Part shown: one piece after another, positions 17,421-27,295 of the stretch
How the letters are laid out: each line of letters begins with the position of its first letter
Position numbering within the stretch: position 1 is the stretch's first letter
Position numbers and translations under genes: made by a program
From: Paenibacillus tengchongensis
GTDB taxonomy: Bacteria > Bacillota > Bacilli > Paenibacillales > Paenibacillaceae
Direction of reading: 5' to 3'
DNA length: 64,000 nt
Assembly: GCF_008973665.1 (NCBI RefSeq)
Contig: NZ_WACP01000006.1
Span: 62,001 to 126,000 of the forward strand
Notes under the pieces: model-generated
The model's input: the letters and a program-made list of their open reading frames with translations, nothing else
Told to the model about the DNA's origin: nothing
Database searches by the model: none

Positions 17421-18185
17421 TTAAAGATCATCCGTATAAGCCGTAAACGACTCATACTGAATCTCTTCGTTCGGTGTATTGCGCAGTTCGATGATAATAT
17501 CGAAATCGTCATAGCTGTACTCGGATTCCCGCACAAAAATGTCCGGATGCTCAATTACCTTCGTACTCGGCATGCTCATCACTTGCTGCAGCAAATTGTA
17601 ATGCTTTTCGTTTGAACGGATTGTACTGACGATCCCGTCAATGATAAATACGTTCTGCGGATTCATCTCATCCTCGGCCAGCTGGCTGCGGACCGTCTGC
17701 CGCAGCAGCGTCGAGGACACAAAGGTCCAGCGCTTCATTGCACAGACGCTTCCTGCAATAATCGATTCGGTCTTGCCGACACGGGGCATGCCACGTAGTC
17801 CTATAACCTGATTCCCCTCCCGCTTAAACAGCTCGCCGAGGAAATCGACCAACAGACCAAGCTCATCCCGGGTGAACCGGAATGTCTTGCGGTCGTCAGA
17901 GTCACGGTCAATGTAGCGGCCATGGCGGACGGCAAGCTTGTCGACCAGACGCGGAGACCGCAGTGCAGTCACCGTTATATTATCAACCTTTTTGAGCATT
18001 TCGCCCATCAGCATAATCTTCTCGTCGTCGCTCGTTTCCAGCAGCATTCCCCTGGTCTTGCCTTCGACGCCGTTAATGGTCAGAATATTGACCTCCAGCA
18101 TACCGAGCATCGACGCGATGTCCCCGAGCAGACCTGGTCTGTTCTTATGTATCTTGTACTCCATATACCATTGTTTATATTCCAC
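17421..18185 (-). CDS. ymfK: YmfK family protein (DUF3388)
   Basis: 254 residues from the GTG at 18185, chosen because it lies six bases after GAGGTG and gives the family-like opening MEYKQWYMEYKIH; GTG at 18194 is the alternative. The first part resembles an ACT-like regulatory fold (NRPGLLGDIASMLGMLEVNILTI in outline). A P-loop-like GMPRVGKTES near residue 132 suggests nucleotide binding. Function is unknown in the family. It sits between ymfJ and rodZ, the same place as in B. subtilis. Confidence 0.88.
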   Translation of the reverse strand: MEYKQWYMEYKIHKNRPGLLGDIASMLGMLEVNILTINGVEGKTRGMLLETSDDEKIMLMGEMLKKVDNITVTALRSPRLVDKLAVRHGRYIDRDSDDRKTFRFTRDELGLLVDFLGELFKREGNQVIGLRGMPRVGKTESIIAGSVCAMKRWTFVSSTLLRQTVRSQLAEDEMNPQNVFIIDGIVSTIRSNEKHYNLLQQVMSMPSTKVIEHPDIFVRESEYSYDDFDIIIELRNTPNEEIQYESFTAYTDDL

Positions 18186-18330
18186 TTCATGCACCTCATA
18201 GATTCCTTTTCCCGACACTTTCCGCCTAAAACAACAAAAAAACCGGCTTCCGTAAGTGTTCTGAAACACGGGTCATGTTAATGATATATAAAATACTTTT
18301 GAAAGGCAAGCCGCCCCTGTAATAATTGCA

Positions 18331-18353
18331 GAAAAGCTCCCTGACGGGAGCTT
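18331..18353 (-). terminator. Intrinsic terminator after the DUF3243 gene
   Basis: AAGCTCCC (18334-18341), TGAC loop, GGGAGCTT (18346-18353); short T-run on the minus strand. Confidence 0.75.
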
Positions 18354-18363
18354 CTTCCGCGTG

Positions 18364-18624
18364 CTATGCGTTTTTCTTGGCCAGCTTGACCATCAGGGAA
18401 GCAATGGTATGCTTCTCTGCATCCGTGCCGACATCCCATAGCTCTTTGATCGCCCGGTTGGAATAATTCCCGGGATCGACTTTCTTATCGAGGAACTCCC
18501 CGATTTCGTAAGCCAGCTTGGAGATGGTTTCGTCGCTCATCCCCATCTTTTCGGCCTGAATGACCTTATCGCCGAGAAAGCTTTTCCAGGTATCAAAGTT
18601 CTTCACTACGGATTCTGTTGACAT
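18364..18624 (-). CDS. ymfJ: DUF3243 protein YmfJ
   Basis: 86 residues, matching the small YmfJ/DUF3243 family (motifs FDTWKSFLGDKV, GEFLDKKVDPGNYSNRAIKELW, LMVKLAKKN). Helical and soluble. Function unknown. AAGGAGG lies nine bases before the ATG. The synteny ymfI-ymfJ-ymfK is kept. Confidence 0.92.
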   Translation of the reverse strand: MSTESVVKNFDTWKSFLGDKVIQAEKMGMSDETISKLAYEIGEFLDKKVDPGNYSNRAIKELWDVGTDAEKHTIASLMVKLAKKNA

Positions 18625-18767
18625 CTTAAATCCTCCTTCAGGGTTACGGCCGCCTGCCTTGTGTAAGGGACGCCGCTTGCGTGAGATTTAAAAGCAACAG
18701 TATTAATATGTGTCCGTACGGAGCTTCTTATGCTGGAGCATTTCGCCAATCTCCGCCGGCTAGGAGG

Positions 18768-19535
18768 TCAGGTGATCCAGCCGCCGTTCGGGCTGATGAT
18801 CTGGCCCGTGATGTACCCGGACTCCGGCAAGGCCAGAAAATAAACCAGCGATGATATCTCCTCAGGCGCCGCCAGCCGCCCGGCCGGAATCTCCTCCTCC
18901 AGCATGCGCATCTCATCTTCCTGCAGATTGGAAAGCATGGAGGTATGGACAGCCCCGGGCGCTACGGCATTTACTGTCACAGCCGAAGGCGCCAGCTCTT
19001 TGGCCAGCGCCTTGGTAAAAGCGTTGATGCCTCCCTTGCTGGCCGAATAGGCCACCTCGCAGGAAGCTCCGGAAATCCCCCAGACCGATGATACATTGAT
19101 AATCCTTCCGAACCGCTGGGAAATCATATGCTGCATAAAAATCTGGCTGCACAAAAAGGTTCCCTTTAGATTGACGGCCATGATATCATCCCATTCCTGC
19201 TCCGTCACGTCGGCCAGCATCCCGTAGTGGGCTTTTCCGGCGTTGTTCACCAGAATGTCCGGCAGCATGCCGCTGCTCTCCAGACGTTCCGCCATGCGCT
19301 CAAGCTGGGTGCGGTCGCGGACATCGGCCGCTACTGTCAGCACCTTCGCCCCAAGCGCCATGCAGCGTCGTGCCACTTCATTGGCCGCTTCATGCGAATT
19401 CATATAATGAATGACAATATTCATTCCCACAGAAGCAAACCGCTCGGCGATTGCGCCCCCGATTCCCCCGCTGCCCCCGGTGATAAGCACTGTCATTTCT
19501 TTAATGGGTTTGCCGCTCTCTCCCGGAAGCGCCAT
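18768..19535 (-). CDS. ymfI: Short-chain dehydrogenase/reductase YmfI
   Basis: 255 residues. The SDR cofactor motif TGGSGGIG is near residue 19, NNAG near 97, and the catalytic Ser/Tyr/Lys set is seen as SSVWGISG and YSASK near 160-164, followed by NAVAPG. Closest in style to 3-oxoacyl-ACP reductases (FabG-like). The physiological substrate is unknown. The start ATG overlaps the stop codon of ymfH (TAATG), so the two are translationally coupled. Confidence 0.95.
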   Translation of the reverse strand: MALPGESGKPIKEMTVLITGGSGGIGGAIAERFASVGMNIVIHYMNSHEAANEVARRCMALGAKVLTVAADVRDRTQLERMAERLESSGMLPDILVNNAGKAHYGMLADVTEQEWDDIMAVNLKGTFLCSQIFMQHMISQRFGRIINVSSVWGISGASCEVAYSASKGGINAFTKALAKELAPSAVTVNAVAPGAVHTSMLSNLQEDEMRMLEEEIPAGRLAAPEEISSLVYFLALPESGYITGQIISPNGGWIT

Positions 19536-20815
19536 TACGGACTCACCACAAGCGATACAGACATCTGCTCCCAGTCAATATGCTCCCGCAGCCGCTCGTT
19601 CACATCTTCCAGGGTAAGCGATTCGTATACGGGCAGCACCTCAAACAGATCTCCGCCGCGGAACTGGTAGCGGGTAAACTCATGTGCGATATTTTCAGGC
19701 GAATTCAGCATACGCAGATAACCGCCGATTTTCTTTTTGCGGGCGCGTTCGAAGTCTTTGGCGGTGAAGCCGCTCTCCAAAATAGCCGAGACTTCTTCCT
19801 TGATCCGAGCAATCAGTTTGCCCGGGTCCTTCGTGTCTCCGCCGACCGCGGAAAAGGCATACTGCGGGGAGCTGTTGAATTCATGGCTGAAGCTGTCGGA
19901 AATCAGATCTTCATTATAAAGCTTCTGATACAGCTCGGTGCTGCTGCCGAACAGCAAATCCAGCATCAGCTTGGTCGTCAGGTCGCGGCGGACGGCATCC
20001 GTTCCGGTCAGGCCGGAAGTCTTCTCCTTGAAGCCGAACAGGCACTTTGGCATGGATACAGCCAGCTTGCATTCCTTCCACTTCTCAGCCACTTCCGCCG
20101 GCTCCTGCTCAAAAATCCGTTCAATCTGCCCCTGCTTGCCGTAGGATTTGGCGTTCTGATTATCCCGGATCAGCGAGAACACCCGCTCCGGCTCAACGCC
20201 TCCGACCACGAACAGCAGCATATTGCTCGGGTGGTAAAACGCATTATAGCAAGAATACAGCGTCTCTTTGGTAATCGTGCTGATCGATTCCACCGTACCG
20301 GCAATGTCGATATGCACCGGATGCTTGGAGTACAGCGCTTCGATCAGACCGAAGTAGACCCGCCAATCGGGATTGTCGGCATACATGTTGATCTCCTGGC
20401 CGATGATGCCCTTCTCTTTGTCCACATTCTCATCCGTAAAATAAGGGCGCTGCACAAAGTCGACCAGCGTGCTCAGGTTCGTCTCAATGTTCTCGGTCGC
20501 CGAAAAGAGATATACCGTCTGGTCAAAGCTGGTAAAAGCATTGGCAGAGGCTCCATTGGAAGCAAAGGTGGCAAAGATGTCGCCTTCGGGCTCCTCGAAC
20601 ATTTTATGCTCCAGAAAGTGGGCGATTCCGTCAGGCACCTGGGTTTCTTCCCCGCCCTCTACGCGGAAGTGATTATCCACAGAGCCGTATTTGGTGGCAA
20701 AAGTGGCATAGGCTTTCTTGAATGCCGGCTTAGGCAGCACGTAGACCTGCAGTCCGTTATCCATTTTTTCATAATACAGCGTTTCTTGAAGTCGTTCGTA
20801 GATTTTACTTTCCAC
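19535..20815 (-). CDS. ymfH: M16 zinc peptidase YmfH (catalytic type)
   Basis: 426 residues with the inverted zinc motif HFLEH near residue 68 and the downstream Glu of the M16 family. Such proteins are usually paired with an inactive homologue, here YmfF. They are thought to process peptides in the cytoplasm; the YmfF/YmfH family is related to the AlbE/AlbF pair. GTG start at 20815, eight bases after AGGAGG. The ymfF stop lies two bases upstream, so the two are one translation unit. Confidence 0.95.
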   Translation of the reverse strand: MESKIYERLQETLYYEKMDNGLQVYVLPKPAFKKAYATFATKYGSVDNHFRVEGGEETQVPDGIAHFLEHKMFEEPEGDIFATFASNGASANAFTSFDQTVYLFSATENIETNLSTLVDFVQRPYFTDENVDKEKGIIGQEINMYADNPDWRVYFGLIEALYSKHPVHIDIAGTVESISTITKETLYSCYNAFYHPSNMLLFVVGGVEPERVFSLIRDNQNAKSYGKQGQIERIFEQEPAEVAEKWKECKLAVSMPKCLFGFKEKTSGLTGTDAVRRDLTTKLMLDLLFGSSTELYQKLYNEDLISDSFSHEFNSSPQYAFSAVGGDTKDPGKLIARIKEEVSAILESGFTAKDFERARKKKIGGYLRMLNSPENIAHEFTRYQFRGGDLFEVLPVYESLTLEDVNERLREHIDWEQMSVSLVVSP

Positions 20816-20817
20816 CG

Positions 20818-22098
20818 CTATTCCTCCTTCTGCCCTGTCAGGAAATAAATCGTATCGAGCTGGAAGGTCTCCGCCGCCGCCTTGACATCGGACACCCCGG
20901 TACCGTCCACTTGGCTCAGCAGCTCCGCGGTTGTACGGTTCTTGCCGGACAGCTGCCGGTTGAAATCGAAGGAGATCATTTCGAACGCGGAATCCTGAAT
21001 CTCGGACAGCAGGTTACGGATCATCGCTTTGGTCTGGCTCATTTCCAGATCGGTAATGTTTCCGTTTCTCAGCTCATCCAGCTGCTTGCGGATAATATCG
21101 ACGGCTTTATCGTAATTTTGGGTTTCAATCCCGGATTGGATCGTGCCGATGCCTTTGTGGCCATCATAGCGGGACGACGCATAATACGCCAGACTTGCTT
21201 TCTCCCGTACATTGACGAACAGCTTGGAATGCGGATATCCGCCCAGAATCCCGTTGTACATCAGCGCCGCTGCATATTTGTCGTCACTGTAGGTAATTGA
21301 AGTGCGCAGCCCCATGTTCAGCTTGCCTTGATTAACATTAAGCCGTTCCTCGACTGTCCGGACCTCCCCCACCTGCACCGGTGTAAAGCGGGAACCATAC
21401 TCTGCAGTACTGGCATTTCCCCGCCCGAAATGGGCAGCCACCAGCTTCTCCACTTCCTCGGGAGTCGTGTCGCCGACGACATACAGATCAAAGATCGCAT
21501 TGTCCAGCCACTTCTGGTAAGTGCCGTACAACGATTCCGGAGTAATCTTGTCAAGATCCTTCCGTTGTCCCAGCGGATGCAGCCGGTAAGGCTCGCCGGC
21601 GCACATCTCTTCAATGCAGCGTTCGGCGGCATAGCGGATTTTATCGTTCACAATCGCTTCCAGCTTCTTGCGCACCGTCTCGCGTTCAGTGTTGACATAG
21701 GCAGTGCGGAAGTGGCCGTCTTCCACCAGCGGGCGTGTAAGCACCTCGCCAAGAAAGGCAAAGGATTCCGCCAGCAGGCTGTCTTTACTCTGTACAAAAG
21801 AATCGTTGATCGTGTCCATCCGAAATTGGAGAATCTGATAATCGCCCCGTTTGTAGATGTCGAAACCAAAGCCAGCCCCGTACAGTTCCTCCAGCCGCTC
21901 ACGGAACTGGATCGTTTCCGGGTAGGAGGCTGTACCCCTGCGGAGTACAAAAGGCATTGTCGCCGTCTCGGTCACCGTATTCTCGTCCAGCGGGACACCT
22001 GCATACAGCGAAATGGCAAACGTCTTGAACGCCTTGGTCGGCAGAACATGAATCCGTATGCCCGCCGCGCTGCCATGTTGAAATCCGTTATTTGTCAA
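20818..22098 (-). CDS. ymfF: M16 peptidase-like protein YmfF (inactive partner)
   Basis: 426 residues from the TTG at 22098, eight bases after AAAGGAG; an upstream extension to 22176 has no family similarity. The fold is M16 (PFVLRRGTASYP at the place of the zinc motif), but the HxxEH signature is replaced by VLRRG, so zinc catalysis is not expected. By analogy with other M16 pairs it should form a heterodimer with YmfH, which keeps the active site. Both proteins have the same length. Confidence 0.93.
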   Translation of the reverse strand: MTNNGFQHGSAAGIRIHVLPTKAFKTFAISLYAGVPLDENTVTETATMPFVLRRGTASYPETIQFRERLEELYGAGFGFDIYKRGDYQILQFRMDTINDSFVQSKDSLLAESFAFLGEVLTRPLVEDGHFRTAYVNTERETVRKKLEAIVNDKIRYAAERCIEEMCAGEPYRLHPLGQRKDLDKITPESLYGTYQKWLDNAIFDLYVVGDTTPEEVEKLVAAHFGRGNASTAEYGSRFTPVQVGEVRTVEERLNVNQGKLNMGLRTSITYSDDKYAAALMYNGILGGYPHSKLFVNVREKASLAYYASSRYDGHKGIGTIQSGIETQNYDKAVDIIRKQLDELRNGNITDLEMSQTKAMIRNLLSEIQDSAFEMISFDFNRQLSGKNRTTAELLSQVDGTGVSDVKAAAETFQLDTIYFLTGQKEE

Positions 22099-22183
22099 GT
22101 CCAAAACTCCTTTACGACGTGAATAGGTGCTTCTCAAATAAGTGTATGAAGTATTATCCATTCTAAACCATTCCAAAGTAAGG

Positions 22184-22212
22184 AAGCAACCGGAACCCTG
22201 GTCCGGTTGCTT
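22184..22212 (-). terminator. Intrinsic terminator after sleB
   Basis: An 11-bp perfect stem (AAGCAACCGGA at 22184-22194 with 22202-22212) and a seven-base loop between the sleB stop and the ymfF leader. Confidence 0.85.
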
Positions 22213-22231
22213 GAACTTGAAATATCGTTAC

Positions 22232-23092
22232 CTACATGCAGAAAATATGCTCGCCAATCGTCTTCACCTGGGGACGGGTCCATATCCATTTAGATGTCGC
22301 CGTCTTGGGATTGAAGTAGTACAGGCAGCCGCCGGAAGGGTCCCAGCCGTTCAGTGCCTGCTGCACCGCTTTACGCGCCTGCTCGTTGGGCTCCAGATAA
22401 ATCTGACCGTCCGCTACCGCTGTGAAGGCGCCGGGCTGAAAGATTACGCCTGATGGCGTGTTTGGAAAGCTTGGCGATTTAACCCGGTTGAGAATAACCG
22501 CCGCCACGGCAACCTGGCCTTCAAACGGTTCACCCCGCGCTTCGCCGTAAACAGCGTTCGCCATGATCTTCAAATCATTGTCGGACAAGCCCATCGTGTT
22601 GCCGGAGGACAGACCGGCGTTGCCGCCATTGGTTTTCTCGGTCTTCTGATTCTGTTTATCCCCGTTACTGGCGCCTGCCGTATCTGTGCGCGGTTCCGTC
22701 GGTCTCCATGCTTTTGTGGCATTGTACAGCTTCAGCTTCGTTTTGCCTCCGACAATACCGTCAACCTTCATGCCGAATTTCCATTGGAACCACGTTACGG
22801 CATTTTTTGTCTTCGGCCCGAACTGGCTGTCAATTTTGCCGCCGTAATAGCCGAGATGCTTCAGTCGTCCCTGCAGCTCATACACATCCTGGCCGGAGGA
22901 ACCAAGTTTAAGCGGTGTCGTTCCGAATACGGGAAGGGCCTCATCATCGAAAGCAGCCGGATTTGGTTCCTGCGCCGCCGCATAAGCGCTCGCATAGCTG
23001 CCGGGCTTCTCCGCCAGGAGCTGGCCCGCGAACGGAGCGGTAGCCAAGGCTAGGGTGATCGCCGCTAAAATCCATTGCTTCTGTTTTGTCAT
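22232..23092 (-). CDS. sleB: Spore cortex-lytic enzyme SleB
   Basis: 286 residues. A Sec signal peptide (ILAAITLALATAPFAGQLLA) is followed by a peptidoglycan-binding domain (LGSSGQDVYELQGRLKHLGYYGG in outline, about 62-125). A Ser/Gly/Asn linker leads to the C-terminal SleB hydrolase domain with the catalytic Glu in YGEARGE. It is a lytic transglycosylase that degrades cortex peptidoglycan on germination. A sigma-G promoter at 23141-23170 fits forespore expression. No ypeB partner gene follows here; a terminator does. It is inserted between spoIIIE and ymfF, where B. subtilis has ymfC-ymfE. Confidence 0.93.
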   Translation of the reverse strand: MTKQKQWILAAITLALATAPFAGQLLAEKPGSYASAYAAAQEPNPAAFDDEALPVFGTTPLKLGSSGQDVYELQGRLKHLGYYGGKIDSQFGPKTKNAVTWFQWKFGMKVDGIVGGKTKLKLYNATKAWRPTEPRTDTAGASNGDKQNQKTEKTNGGNAGLSSGNTMGLSDNDLKIMANAVYGEARGEPFEGQVAVAAVILNRVKSPSFPNTPSGVIFQPGAFTAVADGQIYLEPNEQARKAVQQALNGWDPSGGCLYYFNPKTATSKWIWTRPQVKTIGEHIFCM

Positions 23093-23140
23093 AGGGTGCG
23101 CTCTACCTTTCTGTGTTAGTTCTGCATGAATGGCTAAAGT

Positions 23141-23170
23141 TATTATGACGACTGGCAGGGCTTCCTATGC
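23141..23170 (-). promoter_or_regulatory. Sigma-G promoter of sleB
   Basis: Minus strand GCATA (23166-23170), 18-bp spacer, CATAATA (23141-23147), matching the sigma-G pattern gnATR-N18-CATnnTA at every defined position. Confidence 0.75.
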
Positions 23171-23213
23171 ATTGCAGCGGCGGAACATATAGAAAGAGTG
23201 GCTGTTATGCACA

Positions 23214-23243
23214 AAAACGCCCTTTCCTTAAAGGAAAGAGCGC
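23214..23243 (-). terminator. Intrinsic terminator after spoIIIE
   Basis: GCGCTCTTTCC pairs with GGAAAGGGCG around a short loop on the minus strand, followed by five T. Confidence 0.9.
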
Positions 23244-23263
23244 TTCGAGACAGGATCTATATG

Positions 23264-25966
23264 CTATGAACTGATCCGGTTATTATGCTGGTACTGCTCC
23301 AGCGACATCAGCACCTCGCGCGGCTTGCTGCCCTCGTAAGGGCCGATCACGCCGCGTGCTTCCATCGCATCGATCAACCGGGCAGCCCGGGTATAGCCTA
23401 CGCGCATACGCCGCTGCAGGAGCGAGACCGAGGCCTGCTTCGCTTCCAGTACAATCTGCACTGCCTGGTCGTACAGTTCATCCTGCGGCTCCTGATCCTC
23501 CGCTGCCGCTTCATCATCGACTTCAGGGACGATCGATTCATCGTATACAGCCTCACCCTGGCTGCTGACATATCCGACGACCGCTTCGACCTCCTGGTCG
23601 CTCAGGAACGCGCCCTGCACACGAACCGGCTTGGAGGCGCCCATCGGCAGGAACAGCATATCGCCGCGGCCGAGCAGCTTCTCGGCACCCGGCGAATCGA
23701 GGATGGTGCGCGAATCGACGTTCGAGGACACGCCGAAGGCGATCCGCGACGGAATGTTTGCTTTGATCAGTCCGGTGATGACATCGACCGACGGCCGCTG
23801 GGTGGCGATAATCAGGTGGATGCCTGCCGCCCGCGCCATTTGCGCCAGCCGGCAGATCGCATCCTCCACATCGTTCGCCGCTACCATCATTAGGTCGGCA
23901 AGCTCGTCCACAATGACGACAATGTAAGGTAATACCGCTGACGGGTTGTCTTTCATCAGCAGGTTGTAGCCCTCCACATTGCGAGTGCCTGACTTGGAGA
24001 ACAGCTCATACCGTTTCTCCATCTCCACAACGATCTTCTTCAGCGCGAGGCTCGCACGTTTCGGATCGGTAACAACCGGAGCCAGCAGATGCGGAATGCC
24101 GTTATATACGTTCAGCTCGACCATCTTCGGGTCAACCATCAGGAATTTAACCTCATTAGGCTTCGCTTTATAAAGAATACTGGTGATAATGCCGTTGATG
24201 CAAACCGATTTCCCGGAGCCGGTAGCGCCCGCCACCAGCAGATGGGGCATCTTGGCCAGATTGCCGATAATGGTCTGGCCGGAAATATCCCGGCCGAAAG
24301 CAATCGACAGCTTCGCCTCGGCCTCCTGGAATACCTGTGTTTCCATAACTTCGCGCATGGTAACGACAGATACCTCGGGATTCGGGACCTCAATCCCGAT
24401 TGCCGATTTGCCGGGAATCGGTGCTTCCATCCGGATATCCTTGGCGGCAAGCGCAAGCGCAATATCATCGGTCAGATTGACGATCCGGCTGACCTTCACG
24501 CCAATGTCCGGCTGGATTTCATAGCGTGTCACAGCCGGTCCGCGGACGACTTCAAGCACCTTCGCCCGTACGCCGAAGCTTTCCAGCGTCGCCTCCAGCT
24601 TGCGGGCAGTCTGCATATAATCGTTCTGGTCGCCGCCTTTGCCGCCGTTGTTAGGCTTCGAGAGCAGGCGGAACGGCGGCAGCTTGTACGGCTTCGGCGG
24701 AGGCGGAAGCGGTGCCGGCGGGAGGACCGCCTCACCGTTATCCGTCTCCGGAGGCAGCTCGCTGTGAGCCGCCGTCATATCCGGCAGGACCTCATCTTCC
24801 ATAGCATCTGCGGCATCCAGGACAGCCATCTCCATTCCGGGCGCAGGCTTCGCCGCGCTGCCGCGTGCCGCCGGCGAGAATCCGCCCCATTCCTCCCGGT
24901 CTTCTTCCGAGAGACCTTCGGAACGGATATGCTCAAAGAAATCACGGATGATCGGTGTAACAGGCTCCAGATCATCGTCTTCGGTAAACTCCGGCTCCCG
25001 GTCATCCCAGACGGCTCCATGCCCGGATGCTCCCTCGTTAATCGCATGCTTCTGTGGTACTCCGGTAAATACAATAGGATCACCGGCGGCAGTAGGATCG
25101 CCGTCATCCTCATCCAAGTTCGGCCCCGTTCCGGCTGGAGCCTTATTCTGCCCTGCTCCGCTGAACCAGCCGCCGATGGTCTTCAGGAAGGCTGGTCCGC
25201 TGCGCTTAGGCAACGGCAGCTCTTCTTCATCCTCGAAGTAATCGTCATCATCGTCCGGTTCCGGCAACGGAGCCGCTGGTTTACGCGCTTTGGCGGCACG
25301 GGGGGCAACCGGCACCGCCTTCGGGCGGTTGGCGGCCTTCTGCCGCAGATCGTCCAGCAGCTTCACACCGTGCACTCTGATCCAGGTAAACAGCTCCACA
25401 TAAGACAGATTGGTAATCAGCATAAAGCTGATGGCCAGCATGACAATCATCAGCAGCTTGGCCCCGAGATTGCCGAACAGCCACAGCAGCGCCGCATATT
25501 CGAGCGCACCGATGTAACCGCCGCTGATGTCCTTGCCCAGCATATAGGCTCCGCCATCGTCCGGCCCCGGCTTCAGCGATCCCGACAGGTCGTTATGTAT
25601 TTGCGCCAGCACATTGCCCGGATGGAGCATGCCAAGCGGACCCAGCTTCTGCTGCATAGCGGAAATGGTGCTCATCAGGCATAGGGCCAGAACCAGCAGC
25701 AGTGCGCCGGACTGGCGGCTTGTCCATTTGGAGGGCCACCTCCGGTGAATCATTACCATGAGCCCGTATATTATGCCGACAAGCGGCAGCACAAAATAAA
25801 ATCGCCCAAATAAATAACCCGCCATGCTGGAGAGCGTACGTCCCACGGCCGCTTCCCCCGATAAGGCAATGACGGAAAGGGTAATCAGTATAATTCCGTA
25901 AATTTCATATTTCAGAACGCTGCCCAACAGGGCTTTCTTCTTCTTCTTCTTTCTGCGCTTCGCCAC
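23264..25966 (-). CDS. spoIIIE: DNA translocase SpoIIIE/FtsK
   Basis: 900 residues. A Lys-rich start is followed by about four membrane helices (20-190), a long acidic Pro-rich linker (about 215-440), then the FtsK motor. Walker A GATGSGKS is near residue 578 and Walker [10 protein letters not shown] near 684. A C-terminal gamma winged helix (about 830-890) reads SRS/KOPS-type DNA signals. It pumps the chromosome into the forespore and clears septal DNA. GTG start after GGGGTGG. The linker makes it about 110 residues longer than B. subtilis SpoIIIE. Synteny (tepA-ylzJ-spoIIIE) supports SpoIIIE over SftA. Confidence 0.97.
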   Translation of the reverse strand: MAKRRKKKKKKALLGSVLKYEIYGIILITLSVIALSGEAAVGRTLSSMAGYLFGRFYFVLPLVGIIYGLMVMIHRRWPSKWTSRQSGALLLVLALCLMSTISAMQQKLGPLGMLHPGNVLAQIHNDLSGSLKPGPDDGGAYMLGKDISGGYIGALEYAALLWLFGNLGAKLLMIVMLAISFMLITNLSYVELFTWIRVHGVKLLDDLRQKAANRPKAVPVAPRAAKARKPAAPLPEPDDDDDYFEDEEELPLPKRSGPAFLKTIGGWFSGAGQNKAPAGTGPNLDEDDGDPTAAGDPIVFTGVPQKHAINEGASGHGAVWDDREPEFTEDDDLEPVTPIIRDFFEHIRSEGLSEEDREEWGGFSPAARGSAAKPAPGMEMAVLDAADAMEDEVLPDMTAAHSELPPETDNGEAVLPPAPLPPPPKPYKLPPFRLLSKPNNGGKGGDQNDYMQTARKLEATLESFGVRAKVLEVVRGPAVTRYEIQPDIGVKVSRIVNLTDDIALALAAKDIRMEAPIPGKSAIGIEVPNPEVSVVTMREVMETQVFQEAEAKLSIAFGRDISGQTIIGNLAKMPHLLVAGATGSGKSVCINGIITSILYKAKPNEVKFLMVDPKMVELNVYNGIPHLLAPVVTDPKRASLALKKIVVEMEKRYELFSKSGTRNVEGYNLLMKDNPSAVLPYIVVIVDELADLMMVAANDVEDAICRLAQMARAAGIHLIIATQRPSVDVITGLIKANIPSRIAFGVSSNVDSRTILDSPGAEKLLGRGDMLFLPMGASKPVRVQGAFLSDQEVEAVVGYVSSQGEAVYDESIVPEVDDEAAAEDQEPQDELYDQAVQIVLEAKQASVSLLQRRMRVGYTRAARLIDAMEARGVIGPYEGSKPREVLMSLEQYQHNNRISS

Positions 25967-26095
25967 AGTAGAGCCACCCCCGGAACAACATTATACCATA
26001 TAATGGCGTGGCGTACCTATGTTCTCTTTTGTCGGATATTGGGCAGCGTATAAGAAGCCCTTGGGCAGGGACAACCTGTCTCCGGCCAGGCTATC

Positions 26096-26314
26096 TCAGC
26101 CGTCATAGCGGATAATGGCACCGGGGGCAAAGGCCGGGTCCAGGTATTTATCGAGGGGACACTGCAGCAGCCGGACCACCCGGGCATCACCGCCTTCCAG
26201 CGGCTCCACCTGCATGAGCATGCCTTGAACATTCACTTCGCGGTATGATGCCGCCGCCGGCTGAATGGCACCGGCCAGAATCTGCTCCACCGGCAGCACC
26301 GTATACATCGTCAT
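26096..26314 (-). CDS. ylzJ: YlzJ-like protein
   Basis: 72 residues, small and soluble, with the YlzJ pattern ([44 protein letters not shown]). Function unknown. Its ATG overlaps the tepA stop codon by four bases (ATGA), so it is co-translated with tepA, and spoIIIE follows 130 bp later. The same trio occurs in B. subtilis. Confidence 0.92.
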   Translation of the reverse strand: MTMYTVLPVEQILAGAIQPAAASYREVNVQGMLMQVEPLEGGDARVVRLLQCPLDKYLDPAFAPGAIIRYDG

Positions 26315-27099
26315 TGCGTCAGCCCCCCTTGCGGTACGGCAGGTGCGCCGACAGGGGCTGCGGCCTGAGCAGCGATCATCCGGTTCAGTTGGGCGAGTGC
26401 CAAACCGATGCCGCCCACTTCATCCATCAGTCCGTACTTCACGGCGTCATAACCGCCGACAGCCGTGCCAATATCCCGGTTCAGCTCCCCGGTCTTGAAC
26501 ATCAGATCCTTAAATTGCTGCTCGGTGATCCGGGAATGCGAGGTGACGAACCGGACCATCCGCTCCTGCATCCGCTCCATGTATTCAAACGTCTGCGGTA
26601 CCCCGATTACCAGCCCGTTCATCCGGATCGGGTGAATGGTCATCGTCGCGCTTTCGGCAATGATGGAATAGCTGGAAGCCACCGCAATCGGCACACCGAT
26701 GCTATGGCCGCCGCCGATCACTACCGTTACCGTAGGCTTGGACAGTGAAGCGATCATCTCGGCGATGGCCAATCCGGCCTCTACATCCCCGCCTACGGTA
26801 TTGAGAATAATCAGCAGCCCTTTAATGCTCTTACTCTGCTCCGCCGCCACCAGCTGCGGAATAATATGCTCGTATTTGGTCGTCTTGTTATGCGGCGGCA
26901 GCACAAAATGGCCCTCAATCTGACCAATGATCGTCATGCAAAAAACATCGGGCTCCCCGCTGGGTACCGCTGTCTGCCCCAGCTCCTTTACGATCCCGGC
27001 CGGCCCCGGCGGAATCTGTTCATGTCCTTCCGGCTTGATATCGCCGGGATTCAGCTCCTCATTACCGCCACCCTTGCTGATTCCACTCATCATTTCCAT
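26311..27099 (-). CDS. tepA: ClpP-like serine protease TepA
   Basis: 262 residues from the ATG at 27099 (AAGGAG ten bases upstream). The ClpP/crotonase fold is visible: [19 protein letters not shown] near 105, then the nucleophile region [15 protein letters not shown] near 132 and [12 protein letters not shown] near 158. TepA (YmfB) was described as a cytosolic protein aiding preprotein translocation and degrading small acid-soluble spore proteins in related species. It is coupled to ylzJ by overlapping codons. It lies downstream of the RNase J gene but behind a terminator. Confidence 0.93.
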   Translation of the reverse strand: MEMMSGISKGGGNEELNPGDIKPEGHEQIPPGPAGIVKELGQTAVPSGEPDVFCMTIIGQIEGHFVLPPHNKTTKYEHIIPQLVAAEQSKSIKGLLIILNTVGGDVEAGLAIAEMIASLSKPTVTVVIGGGHSIGVPIAVASSYSIIAESATMTIHPIRMNGLVIGVPQTFEYMERMQERMVRFVTSHSRITEQQFKDLMFKTGELNRDIGTAVGGYDAVKYGLMDEVGGIGLALAQLNRMIAAQAAAPVGAPAVPQGGLTQ

Positions 27100-27204
27100 G
27101 GCCCGCATTCTCCTTTTCCGCTTCAAGTTCTAGTCATCGCTTACTGAATCCTTAGTATGACAATGAGAAGGGCAGATCTATTCAGCGGGAAGCCTGCTTA
27201 CGGC

Positions 27205-27253
27205 AAAAAAGCCCCTCTTCGCGGAAACCGTCCAATATTTCCGGGAGAGGGGC
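27205..27253 (-). terminator. Intrinsic terminator after the RNase J gene
   Basis: GCCCCTCT/AGAGGGGC stem with an inner GCGGAAA/TTTCCGG-like stem, followed by six T on the minus strand. Confidence 0.9.
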
Positions 27254-27295
27254 CTTGATTATAAATGAGCGCAATGTACGAATTGCGATCCCTGT

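Noticed and set aside
24089..25684. Plus-strand open frame opposite spoIIIE
   Set aside because: Arg/His-rich translation with no recognisable domain; spoIIIE on the other strand is complete.
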